Under the pieces are notes generated by a model. The model was given only the letters and a program-made list of their open reading frames with translations, was not told the origin of the DNA and made no database searches. From NCBI RefSeq assembly GCF_031628175.1, contig NZ_JAVLVT010000005.1, positions 124,001 through 188,000 on the forward strand: 64,000 nt of DNA. The letters run 5' to 3'. The position numbers were made by a program, and so were the translations under genes. The DNA is from Lipingzhangella_A rawalii (GTDB taxonomy: Bacteria > Actinomycetota > Actinomycetes > Streptosporangiales > Streptosporangiaceae). Below are positions 24,543 through 32,791 of the stretch, piece after piece; positions within the stretch are counted from its first letter, which is position 1; every line of letters begins with the position of its first letter.

Positions 24543-26261
24543 ATGCCCCGCAGTTCCGACATCGTTCCACCCCCCGCTTCCGCCAGCGCGAGTCGAAATT
24601 CGGCCTCCCGGGTTCCGGTGCTGATCGTGGGGGCCGGCCCCGTGGGCCTCTCCCTCGCCCTGGGCCTGGCCGCACACCAGGTGCCCAGCCGGGTCGTGGA
24701 GACACACGGCCGCGACGACCCGGCGTTGCGGGTGGGGTCGCGAGCCATCTGCTTCCAACGGGACGTCCTGGACATCCTCGCCCGACTCGGGGTCGCGAAT
24801 CGCCTGCTCGCGGAAGGCGTCACCTGGACCACGGCCCGCACCTACTACCGGGAGCACGAGGTCCGCACCGTCAGCTTCGACCCCGACCCCGCGGCAGCCA
24901 CAGGCGCACAGCCAAGCACCCGCATGCTTCCCCCCTGGATCAACATTTCCCAAGCTCGGGTGCACGAGGAGCTACTGCACGCGGCCGAACGCTCCCCCCT
25001 GGTCGAGGTGTGGGACCGACACCGCTTCACCGAGCTGGTTCAGGACGACACCGGCGTCACGGCGCAGGTGATCGACCCCGACGGTCACCAGATCAGCCTC
25101 GCCGCGGAATACCTCGTGGGTGCGGACGGGGCCCGCAGTGCGGTGCGCCGCAGCCTCGGCATCGACTTCCCCGGTGATTCCTTCGACGACCGCTTCCTGA
25201 TCTGTGACATCCGCGCCGACCTGCCGTTTCCCCAGGAACGACGCTTCTACTTCGACCCCGAGTGGAACCCCGGGCGGCAGGTCCTGGTGCACCAGTGCCC
25301 GGAACGGACGTGGCGGATCGACTGGCAGGTTCCCGCCGACTACGATCTCGAAGCCGAACGCGACAGCGGAGGACTGGACCAGCGCATCCGCAAGATCGTC
25401 GGTGACCGGCCCTACGAGGTGGTGTGGACCTCCGTCTATCGTTTCCACCAGCGCTGCGCCGAACGCTTCCGCCAGGGACGCGTCTTCCTCGCCGGAGACG
25501 CCGCCCACCTGTTCGCGCCCTTTGGTGCGCGTGGCCTGAACTCCGGCTTCCAGGATGCCGACAATCTGGCATGGAAGCTGGCCGCGGTGCACACCGGCTG
25601 GCGCCTGGACACCGTTTCCCAATCCGAAGCTGCCGAGGCCGTACTGGCGAGTTACGAGACCGAGCGCCGCTCCGCCGCGCAGGAGAACCTGCGCGTCACG
25701 AGTGCCACGATGCGGTTCCTCGTCCCCCAGAACGCCGAGCAGCGGCGCTATCGCCAGGAGACCCTGCACCGGTCCGTCACCGACCCGCAGGCGCGGGCCC
25801 GCATCGATTCCGGCACCCTCGCCGAGCCTCACCCCTACACCGATTCTCCGCTGACCCGACCCGCCGACATCGCCGCGGAACCCGAACCGGTAGCTCCCGG
25901 GGCAATCCTGCCCGACGCCCCCTGCCAGCTACACCGGGAGTCACACCGGCTGCGCTACCTGCTGCGAGGCACCTTCACCCTGCTGTTGCCGGACCGGCGC
26001 CACGCCGACAGACACACCGACGCGCTGTCCGCGGCCGGACCATACACGCCGCCCGTGGCCGTGCGCTGCGTGTCGGAACTGGACCCGGACGGTCTGCTCG
26101 CCCAGCGGTTGCACCTGGGCCCCGGCTGCGCCTACGTCGTGCGTCCCGACGCACACGTGTGCGCCGTGGTGGCCGAGGACGACACCGCGGCGGTCCGTGC
26201 CGCCCTGGCACGGGCCTGCGGCCGTGTCCACGAGGAACTGGTGCGCGACAGCCAACCATAG
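24543..26261 (+). CDS. FAD-dependent aromatic monooxygenase (MhpA/PHBH fold)
   Basis: 572 residues. FAD is bound by VLIVGAGPVGLSLA (about 26-39), the DG motif GADGARSAVRR (about 197) and the GD motif FLAGDAAHLFAPFGARG (about 318). A C-terminal thioredoxin-like domain, as in MhpA-type hydroxylases, covers the last ~120 residues. Such enzymes hydroxylate phenolic acids with NAD(P)H and O2. Because homogentisate dioxygenase follows, a plausible reaction is 3-hydroxyphenylacetate to homogentisate, but the substrate is inferred from context only. The ATG at 24543 has a GGGAGAGA site and is 44 bases after the MBL stop. Confidence 0.88.
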   Translation: MPRSSDIVPPPASASASRNSASRVPVLIVGAGPVGLSLALGLAAHQVPSRVVETHGRDDPALRVGSRAICFQRDVLDILARLGVANRLLAEGVTWTTARTYYREHEVRTVSFDPDPAAATGAQPSTRMLPPWINISQARVHEELLHAAERSPLVEVWDRHRFTELVQDDTGVTAQVIDPDGHQISLAAEYLVGADGARSAVRRSLGIDFPGDSFDDRFLICDIRADLPFPQERRFYFDPEWNPGRQVLVHQCPERTWRIDWQVPADYDLEAERDSGGLDQRIRKIVGDRPYEVVWTSVYRFHQRCAERFRQGRVFLAGDAAHLFAPFGARGLNSGFQDADNLAWKLAAVHTGWRLDTVSQSEAAEAVLASYETERRSAAQENLRVTSATMRFLVPQNAEQRRYRQETLHRSVTDPQARARIDSGTLAEPHPYTDSPLTRPADIAAEPEPVAPGAILPDAPCQLHRESHRLRYLLRGTFTLLLPDRRHADRHTDALSAAGPYTPPVAVRCVSELDPDGLLAQRLHLGPGCAYVVRPDAHVCAVVAEDDTAAVRAALARACGRVHEELVRDSQP

Positions 26262-26340
26262 CGAGGATAGACACCACCGTCGCCGCAGCGGTGGGGTCGC
26301 CCGAACCGCGGGGCAGGCCCTACCGCGGAAAGGACCCGGG

Positions 26341-27510
26341 ATGCCGTACTACCGCGCCGTTGGGGAGATCCCCCGCAAACGTCACATCGTGTTCCGCCGC
26401 CCCGACGGTGGCGTCTATGCCGAGGAACTCATGGGGGAGGAGGGATTCTCCTCCGAATCCGCGTTGCTCTACCACCGCAACGCCCCCACCGCGATCGTCA
26501 AGAGTGAGACCGTCAGCGATACCGCGCAGGCCACCGCGGTGGAGCCCAACCTCCCCCTGGCTCCGCGACACTTCCGTACCCAGGACCTTCCGGAGGGTGG
26601 CGACCTGGTGCGCGGGCGCCAGCTGCTGTGCGCCAACGCGGACGTGCGGCTGAGTTTCGCCGCGGTGACCGAGGCCAGTGGCCTCTATCGCGACTCCGTC
26701 GGGGATGAAACCGTCTACATCCAGTCCGGGACGGCGCGATTCGAGTCCACCTACGGTGTCTTGGAGGTCGGCGCCGGCGACTATGTGGTGATCCCGACCG
26801 GGACCATCCACCGTTGGGTGCCGCACGAGCCGGTACGGGCGCTGACGATCGAGGCCAGTGGCCATATCCGCCCGCCCAAGCGGTACCTGTCGGCACGCGG
26901 CCAGTTCCTGGAACACGCGCCCTACAGCGAACGGGACCTTCGCGGGCCAACCGAGCCACACCTGGTGACCGGCCCGGAAGCGGAGCAGCCCACCCCGGTG
27001 CTGGTCCGGACCCGTCGCGGGCTGACCCAGCTCACCTTCGCGCACCACCCCTTCGACGTGGTGGGCTGGGATGGACACCTGTACCCGTACGTGTTCAACA
27101 TCAACGACTTCGAACCGATCGTGAAACGGACCCACGCACCGCCCCCGGTGCACCAGACCTTCGAAGGCCCCAACTTCGTGGTGTGCTCGTTCTGCCCGCG
27201 GCCCCTGGACTTCCACGACTCCGCTGTCCCCATCCCCTACAACCACCACAATGTGGACTCCGACGAGTTCATGTACTACGTAGCCGGGGATTACGCGGCC
27301 CGCAGGGGATCGGGTATCGACATCGGGTCGATCTCGCTGCATCCGGCCGGCTTCACCCACGGGCCCCAGCCGGGGGCGGTCGAGGCCTCGCTCGGTGCCG
27401 GGTACACCAGCGAGACCGCGGTCATGATCGATACCTTCAACCCCCTGGACCTGGGGGCCGGAGCCCGGCAGTCCGAGGACCCCGAGTACGCCTGGACGTG
27501 GGCCCGGTGA
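26341..27510 (+). CDS. hmgA: Homogentisate 1,2-dioxygenase
   Basis: 389 residues with the cupin arrangement of the family. The N-terminal half has the segment GDETVYIQSGTARFES, and the C-terminal active-site region reads NHHNVDSDEFMYY and FTHGPQPG, which contain the expected iron ligands (His, Glu, His). It opens the homogentisate ring to maleylacetoacetate using O2. It starts at an ATG with GGAAAGGA upstream and overlaps the next gene by four bases (GTGA). A few residues shorter than proteobacterial HmgA. Confidence 0.92.
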   Translation: MPYYRAVGEIPRKRHIVFRRPDGGVYAEELMGEEGFSSESALLYHRNAPTAIVKSETVSDTAQATAVEPNLPLAPRHFRTQDLPEGGDLVRGRQLLCANADVRLSFAAVTEASGLYRDSVGDETVYIQSGTARFESTYGVLEVGAGDYVVIPTGTIHRWVPHEPVRALTIEASGHIRPPKRYLSARGQFLEHAPYSERDLRGPTEPHLVTGPEAEQPTPVLVRTRRGLTQLTFAHHPFDVVGWDGHLYPYVFNINDFEPIVKRTHAPPPVHQTFEGPNFVVCSFCPRPLDFHDSAVPIPYNHHNVDSDEFMYYVAGDYAARRGSGIDIGSISLHPAGFTHGPQPGAVEASLGAGYTSETAVMIDTFNPLDLGAGARQSEDPEYAWTWAR

Positions 27511-28364
27511 CCGCGACGAACCAGGACCCCGCCTCGGTACTCCTGGCCGGGCTGGTCGACGATGCGGGCCTGTTTCCACCGACGCAGCTGCCGCTGGCCC
27601 AGGCCGTCGAGCGGCATCGCCGAGACCAGCAGCGCAACCACCCCATGCACACGCACCGGTTTCTGTGCCCCTCCAGCCGGTGGGACGACCTCCGGGGCCT
27701 GCTCACCGAGCGGGACCGCTTCGACGTCGGGGTGATTCTCGACGACGACCAGGCGGGGTCGCTCGCCGCGGTTCCCGAACCGGCGGCGGGTGACCCCCTG
27801 CGGGTTGCCCACCTGGAGATGCGGGTCGAACCCGCCGACGTGGGCCGGGCAGCCCGCTACCTGCGGGGAACGGGCAGTGGCCACCGGCACCCCGTCTTTC
27901 TCGAACTTCACCGCACCCGAGGGTGGCAACGCAGTGTGGCCCAGCTGCATGGCGCACACCCCCTGGGGCTCAAGATCCGGTGTGGGGGGCCGCGGGCCGA
28001 ACTGTTCCCCACCCCCGAGGAGCTCACGGAGTTCATCGAGCTCGCGGTGGCCAACCAGGTTCCCATGAAGGCCACCGCGGGACTGCACCACGCGGTGCGC
28101 CACACCGACCCGACAACCGGCTTCACCCACTACGGGTATCTGAACCTGGTGGGGGCATGTGCCGCCGCTGTGGCGGGCGCCGAACGAGACACGGTACTGG
28201 CCATCCTGACCGAGACGGATCCCCCGTCCCTCGTGGCGCGGCTCCACAGCACCGACCCGCACACCGCACGGCGCAGCCGTGCGATCCTGCGGTCGTACGG
28301 CTCCTGCGACACGGCCCAGCCGATCCACGAAGCAGCAGAACTGGCCTTGGGTCCCGCCCGGTAA
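27507..28364 (+). CDS. Unassigned protein between homogentisate dioxygenase and fumarylacetoacetase
   Basis: 285 residues from the GTG at 27507, which overlaps the dioxygenase stop. Not recognised as an enzyme. It has no signal or membrane helix. The best conserved-looking region is LKIRCGG.. followed by PTPEELTEFIELAVANQVPM, KATAGLHHAVRH and GFTHYGYLNLVGA (about residues 150-220). The alternating beta/alpha pattern suggests a TIM-barrel-like fold (inference). It sits where a maleylacetoacetate isomerase gene would be expected, and no glutathione- or mycothiol-type isomerase is present in the operon. Confidence 0.85.
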   Translation: MTATNQDPASVLLAGLVDDAGLFPPTQLPLAQAVERHRRDQQRNHPMHTHRFLCPSSRWDDLRGLLTERDRFDVGVILDDDQAGSLAAVPEPAAGDPLRVAHLEMRVEPADVGRAARYLRGTGSGHRHPVFLELHRTRGWQRSVAQLHGAHPLGLKIRCGGPRAELFPTPEELTEFIELAVANQVPMKATAGLHHAVRHTDPTTGFTHYGYLNLVGACAAAVAGAERDTVLAILTETDPPSLVARLHSTDPHTARRSRAILRSYGSCDTAQPIHEAAELALGPAR

Positions 28365-28534
28365 GCGCGGCGTCGGTGTCCCCGCCGTGGGGGCTCGCCA
28401 CCATCGAGCCCGGTGGCGCCGCGGGAAGGCACGGAACCGTGGCGGGGGAACCGAGCGGCCTGTGGTGCGGCGACATCCGCAGCAACACCCGGCCGGGCAC
28501 GCGGTCCGGGAGAGACAAGGGAAGCGAGGAGAAC

Positions 28535-29728
28535 GTGGCGACATGCTGGGTACCGGGTGCCGAGGGGTCCGGCTTCGGGTTGGACAATCTGCCCTATGGG
28601 GTGTTCTCACGGGCGACCACGGAACCGCGGGTCGGGGTTCGGATCGGCGAATACGTTCTGGATCTGGCCGCGGCACTGCGTGAACCCGAGTTCGCCCAGT
28701 CCTCCCTGAACGCTTTTCTTGCCGCGGGCTCCACCGCCTGGCGTAGTACCCGCGCCAAGGTGGGGGGCATGCTCGGCTCCGAGGCGGGGCGGCGGCACGC
28801 CGAGGAGTATCTCGTGCCCCTGACCGAAGCGCGACTCCATCTGCCGTTCGAGGTTGCCGACTTCGTGGACTTCTACTGTTCGGAGGACCACGCCAGCAAC
28901 GTGGGACGGATGTTCCGGCCGGACCAGGAACCGCTGAAACCCAACTGGCGGCACCTGCCCGTCGGGTACCACGGTCGCTCCGGAACGGTTGTCCTGTCTG
29001 GGGGTGACATCGTACGCCCCCACGGCCAACGCAAGGCCCCCGATGCGGAGCTGCCGAGCTTCGGGCCGTCCGAACGTCTGGACTTCGAGGCCGAACTGGG
29101 CTTCGTGGTGGGAACCCCCTCGCGGTTCGGAAGCTCGGTGACCACCGCTGACTTCGCCGAACACGTGTTCGGGGTGGTGTTGGTCAACGACTGGAGCGCC
29201 CGTGACATTCAGGCTTGGGAGTACGTGCCCCTGGGGCCGTTTCTCGGCAAGTCGTTCGCAACCTCGATCTCCCCGTGGGTGGTTCCGCTGGACGCCCTGG
29301 CGGCGGCCCGTGTCCCGGGGCCGGTACAGGAGCCTGAGCCGTTGCCGTATCTTCAGCGGGTTGCCGACTGGGGCCTGGATCTACGAATGGAGGTTCGGGT
29401 CAACGACACCGTGCTCTCCCGGCCGCCCTACTCCCGGATGTACTGGACGGGAGACCAGATGCTCGCCCACCTCACCAGCAACGGGTCCCCCCTACGCACC
29501 GGCGACCTGTTCGCCTCGGGAACCGTGTCCGGGATGGATCGGGCAGAACGCGGCTCCCTCCTGGAGCTCAGCTGGGCCGGGACCGATCCCGTGACCCTGG
29601 CTGACGGCAGCGAGCGCACCTTCCTCGCCGACGGCGACACGGTGACGATCGGTGCGAGTGCCCCCGGAGCCGGTGGTTCCCAGGTCAGCCTGGGGGCCGT
29701 TACCGGGACGGTGCGGCCCGTGGCGTAG
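28535..29728 (+). CDS. fahA: Fumarylacetoacetase
   Basis: 397 residues with an N-terminal FAH beta domain and the catalytic FAH barrel. Visible family motifs are DFYCSEDHASNVGRMFRP, the metal-binding LDFEAELGFVVG, WSARDIQAWE and GPFLGKSF. It hydrolyses fumarylacetoacetate to fumarate and acetoacetate, the last step of homogentisate catabolism; the acetoacetate could be used by the acetoacetyl-CoA synthetase encoded at 51.8-53.8 kb. The start is a GTG after GCGAGGAG, 170 bases downstream of the unassigned gene. Confidence 0.93.
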   Translation: MATCWVPGAEGSGFGLDNLPYGVFSRATTEPRVGVRIGEYVLDLAAALREPEFAQSSLNAFLAAGSTAWRSTRAKVGGMLGSEAGRRHAEEYLVPLTEARLHLPFEVADFVDFYCSEDHASNVGRMFRPDQEPLKPNWRHLPVGYHGRSGTVVLSGGDIVRPHGQRKAPDAELPSFGPSERLDFEAELGFVVGTPSRFGSSVTTADFAEHVFGVVLVNDWSARDIQAWEYVPLGPFLGKSFATSISPWVVPLDALAAARVPGPVQEPEPLPYLQRVADWGLDLRMEVRVNDTVLSRPPYSRMYWTGDQMLAHLTSNGSPLRTGDLFASGTVSGMDRAERGSLLELSWAGTDPVTLADGSERTFLADGDTVTIGASAPGAGGSQVSLGAVTGTVRPVA

Positions 29729-29770
29729 CCCGGACCGGGTACCCCCGGGTGGGGCCGCGGTAGCCCGAAT

Positions 29771-29816
29771 CCGGCCGCGGGTCGATAGCCGATGAGGGCT
29801 CACCGCCCGCGGCCGG
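29771..29816. terminator. Bidirectional hairpin between fahA and the convergent acidic-protein gene
   Basis: Perfect 11-bp arms CCGGCCGCGGG (29771-29781) and CCCGCGGCCGG (29806-29816) with a 24-base loop in the 102-base convergent gap. Confidence 0.65.
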
Positions 29817-29830
29817 GTAGCGGCCCGGAC

Positions 29831-31264
29831 TCACAGGCCGGGCAGTTGATGCCAGATGCGGTCTGCGGTGTCCGGCTGCTCGTCCGTGTCCGCCTCGACC
29901 ACATGCGCGAACGGGGATGGAACCTCGTCCAGGTCCAGCTCCGTGACGCATTCCTCGACGGCGGCCGCCAGCTCCGTGGCCTCGGGTGTGTCGTCCGTGA
30001 CCACCAGTGGTTCGAGCAAGGGTGTGGTGTCGGCGGCTGTGGTGGACGCGCCATCGATGCATGCGGCGAACTCCTCCTCGACATTCTCCGCATCCGATGA
30101 CGGCGCTTCCGCGTCCGGATCCTCCGGGACGGTCCCGGTGTCCTCCTGCTCCGCGGATTCGGTGCCCGCTTCGGAGTCCTCGTCCGCCTCCCCAGTCCCG
30201 TCGGTCACCGGTGTGACATCGGCGTCGGAGTCCGCCGGTTCTTCGGCGTTCTCCGCTGCGTCGGCGGGCTCGTCACCGTCCTCGGACGCGCCGTCCGGGG
30301 GCTCGGTGTCGGTGGAGTCGGTGTCCTCGTCGCCGGGATCAGCCCCACCGGTCATCCCGTCGTCCTGGACGTCCTCGTCCGAGGCGCCGTCGGTTCCCTC
30401 GTCCGGCACCGGAGCCGGCTCATTGGGAAGCGCCGGCTCCGACGCTCCGCCGTCCGTGTCACCATCCGTACCGGCATCGGTGGTGTCTTCCGGCTCCTCC
30501 GTGTCGGTTTCGTCCTGCTCCGCAGCGTCGTCGCTGCCGGCAGGATCATCCTCGTCGTGGCTGTCCGCGTCCTCGCCGTCGGTCCCCTCCTCGGGGGCCT
30601 CGTCTTCGTCCTCCTCCTCGTCCTCCTCCTCGTCCTCTTCGTCGTCGTCTTCGTCGTCTTCGTCGTCTTCGTCGTCGTCCTCGTCCTGCTCTTCCTCGTC
30701 GTCTGTGTCGTCCTCGTCGTCCTCGTCCGTGGCGTCGAGGGAGACGACACCCTCACTGAGCTCCGACAGCTCCGCGGAGTCCCAGGTCTCGGGTTGGAGA
30801 TAGGCCTTGACGATGGTTTCCGAGTCGGCCCGCCAGAACAGGTCCCCGGTCTTCTCGGAGAGATAGCCGTCATAGTCCCCGACTGTGACCGGTTCCAGAG
30901 TTCCGGGATTGAGGTGTGCGTAGTGGGTGTCCCGCACGTCCTCCAGAGTCTGTTCCCCGTCCGTGCGGATCACGGTGACCTTGCCGTAGACGATGCCGGG
31001 CCCCTGGACCCAGGCGATCTCCGACGTACGATTACCGCGCTGATCTGCCGACGACGACGCCTGCACCCCGTACCCGCCGAGCCCGGCGGGAAGGTAACGC
31101 AGCTCGAAGCCGTCCAGCAGGTAGGACGAGGACTGTGCCCGGACCACGGACTCCTCATGGTCGTCTGCTGCGGCGGTCGCCAGTGGCCCGAAACCAGCGA
31201 TCGACACGCCTGCGATTCCCGCTAACCCAGCCAGCGACATCCAGCGGTGATGAAAGTTTCGCAT
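29831..31264 (-). CDS. Secreted hyperacidic protein of unknown function
   Basis: 477 residues from the ATG at 31264. A signal peptide covers about residues 9-33 (cleavage near ATA-AAD). A globular ~140-residue domain follows, then an extreme Asp/Glu tract (178-226 is almost entirely acidic) and a further ~180 residues of Asp/Glu/Pro/Ser/Thr low complexity. The C-terminal ~80 residues are structured again and contain two cysteines (FAACIDG and EECVTE). There are no known domains. Similar acidic linkers in neighbouring exported proteins suggest adaptation to salt or cation binding. The long poly-acid tract could bind Ca2+ or mimic nucleic acid; both are guesses. Confidence 0.8.
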   Translation of the reverse strand: MRNFHHRWMSLAGLAGIAGVSIAGFGPLATAAADDHEESVVRAQSSSYLLDGFELRYLPAGLGGYGVQASSSADQRGNRTSEIAWVQGPGIVYGKVTVIRTDGEQTLEDVRDTHYAHLNPGTLEPVTVGDYDGYLSEKTGDLFWRADSETIVKAYLQPETWDSAELSELSEGVVSLDATDEDDEDDTDDEEEQDEDDDEDDEDDEDDDEEDEEEDEEEDEDEAPEEGTDGEDADSHDEDDPAGSDDAAEQDETDTEEPEDTTDAGTDGDTDGGASEPALPNEPAPVPDEGTDGASDEDVQDDGMTGGADPGDEDTDSTDTEPPDGASEDGDEPADAAENAEEPADSDADVTPVTDGTGEADEDSEAGTESAEQEDTGTVPEDPDAEAPSSDAENVEEEFAACIDGASTTAADTTPLLEPLVVTDDTPEATELAAAVEECVTELDLDEVPSPFAHVVEADTDEQPDTADRIWHQLPGL

Positions 31265-31717
31265 GTCCGATCTTCCCCCGTGATGTAGGACCGACGACCG
31301 CTGCGGCGCTTGGAGCCGGACTGCGGTGGACCCGCAGCGGTTCCGCGGTCGCGTGTGGCCATGGTGGGGATTTCGCTCCCCTGCCATCGCTCCAAAAATC
31401 TCACACCAAGTAACTGAGATCGCACATATAGTCGCTCGTGTCGCGGACCGGACGGGATCGGGACAGTCGGGGACAACAGGTCTTGTTTTCCGTAGGCCCC
31501 AGAGTTCATGTTCCGGACAGGCCGGAGTCAATCAGCGCTGTGAGAGTTCCTGGCGGCCCCATCGGCACTACCCCGGTGCCGCTGGAGCCCGGATCCAGCG
31601 GATCGGGGAACCGGACCCACCGGGATTCGGGCGGCGGCCGAACGGCACTGCCAGCAGAACCGCCCCATCCACCAACGACAGGACATCCGATCCTGGTTGC
31701 ACGACAGGAGTGCTGTG
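31265..31717. other. Divergent promoter region between the acidic protein and glycerophosphodiesterase genes
   Basis: 453 bases without a gene. Near the acidic-protein start are 10-bp inverted arms ACCGCTGCGG (31297-31306) and CCGCAGCGGT (31332-31341), which could fold in its mRNA leader. An AT-richer stretch near 31390-31440 has a minus-strand TATATG -10-like sequence. On the plus strand TTGTTT near 31482 may be a -35, but the spacing to a good -10 is not convincing. Confidence 0.35.
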
Positions 31718-32707
31718 GTGAACTCTGCCCAGTTCGTATTCGACGATCCCCAAGCTCGCCCCGCGCTGAACCTGCGCCGCGCTTCCCTCCGCATCACGGC
31801 TGTCACGGCCGGATTGACGATGGTCGCCCTGTCCAGCACAGGCGTGGCCAACGCCGAGCGCGGCGCGCCAGCCGCCCCGAATACCGACGACGTCGGTGTC
31901 CCCGGGCCACCACACAGTTCCGAGGTCCTCGACATCGCGCATCGTGGAGCCTCCGGTTACGCCCCGGAGAACACCCTCGCGGCCATCGAGGAAGCCGCCC
32001 AGCGTGGCGCGAGCACTGTCGAGACCGATGTGCAGCGCACCGCGGACGGTGAGTTGATCTTCATGCACGACGCCGACCTGACCCGGACCACCGACGCAGC
32101 GGATGTGTATCCGGACCGCGACTCCTACGACGTCGCCGACTTCACCCTGGACGAGATTCGGGAACTTGACGCCGGCTCCTGGTTCAGCGAGGAGTTCGCG
32201 GGCGAGCCGGTTCCCACCCTTCAGGAGGGCCTGGACCTGATGCGTGAGCTGAAGCTGGGGTTCCTGCTGGAGATCAAACTCTCGCATCGCTATCCGGGAA
32301 TCGACGAGGATATCGCCGAGGTCCTGTACGACAATCCCTGGTTCCTCTCCCCGGGGGCGCTTCCCGGACGTCCCGGCTACGACCGGTTGGCGATCCAGGA
32401 CTTCAACTGGGACACCGTGCAAAGCTCCCGCGAGCTCTACCCCGACCACGTCCCGCACGGGCTGCTCGGGGTGGTTCCCGAGGACGAGCTCCAGGCGTAC
32501 GGCGCGTGGGCCGATCAGGTGAACCCGAATCACAGCCTGATCGATGCCGACTATGTCGCCGCGGTCCAGGACGCGGGCATGGAGGTGCACGTCTACACCG
32601 TCAATGACCCAACCGACATGCGCCGGGCCATCGATCGCGGCGTGGACGGCGTCATCACCGACTACGTCGACGTTCTCCACGGGGTCATCGCCGAGAACCA
32701 GACGTAG
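31718..32707 (+). CDS. Secreted glycerophosphodiester phosphodiesterase
   Basis: 329 residues with a signal peptide (about 16-46, cleavage after ANA). The GDPD domain has the catalytic motif DIAHRGASGYAPENT with its His, Arg and Glu, then ETDVQRTADG and FMHD with the second His and Asp. It hydrolyses glycerophosphodiesters outside the cell to glycerol-3-phosphate and an alcohol, typically to recover phosphate or carbon. GTG at 31718 chosen for its distance from ACAGGAG; GTG at 31715 and TTG at 31697 are alternatives. No clear Pho box was found upstream. Confidence 0.92.
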   Translation: MNSAQFVFDDPQARPALNLRRASLRITAVTAGLTMVALSSTGVANAERGAPAAPNTDDVGVPGPPHSSEVLDIAHRGASGYAPENTLAAIEEAAQRGASTVETDVQRTADGELIFMHDADLTRTTDAADVYPDRDSYDVADFTLDEIRELDAGSWFSEEFAGEPVPTLQEGLDLMRELKLGFLLEIKLSHRYPGIDEDIAEVLYDNPWFLSPGALPGRPGYDRLAIQDFNWDTVQSSRELYPDHVPHGLLGVVPEDELQAYGAWADQVNPNHSLIDADYVAAVQDAGMEVHVYTVNDPTDMRRAIDRGVDGVITDYVDVLHGVIAENQT

Positions 32708-32760
32708 CGCCCCCAGTGGCCCGGTCCGTGGCCCCAGCAGCCGCGGTGGTGGCCGGCGGT

Positions 32761-32790
32761 GCCGGGGTGGGGCACGATCCCCACCTCGGC
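32761..32790 (-). terminator. Hairpin terminator of the hexosaminidase gene
   Basis: A 12-bp stem GCCGGGGTGGGG/CCCCACCTCGGC with one G-U pair and a 6-base loop, directly after the stop codon at 32792 and in the 84-base gap to the convergent phosphodiesterase gene. Confidence 0.8.
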
Positions 32791-32791
32791 C

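Noticed and set aside
31500..31560. PhoP box upstream of the glycerophosphodiesterase
   Set aside because: GTTCATGTTCC is a single partial match; no 11-bp direct repeat of GTTCACC type.
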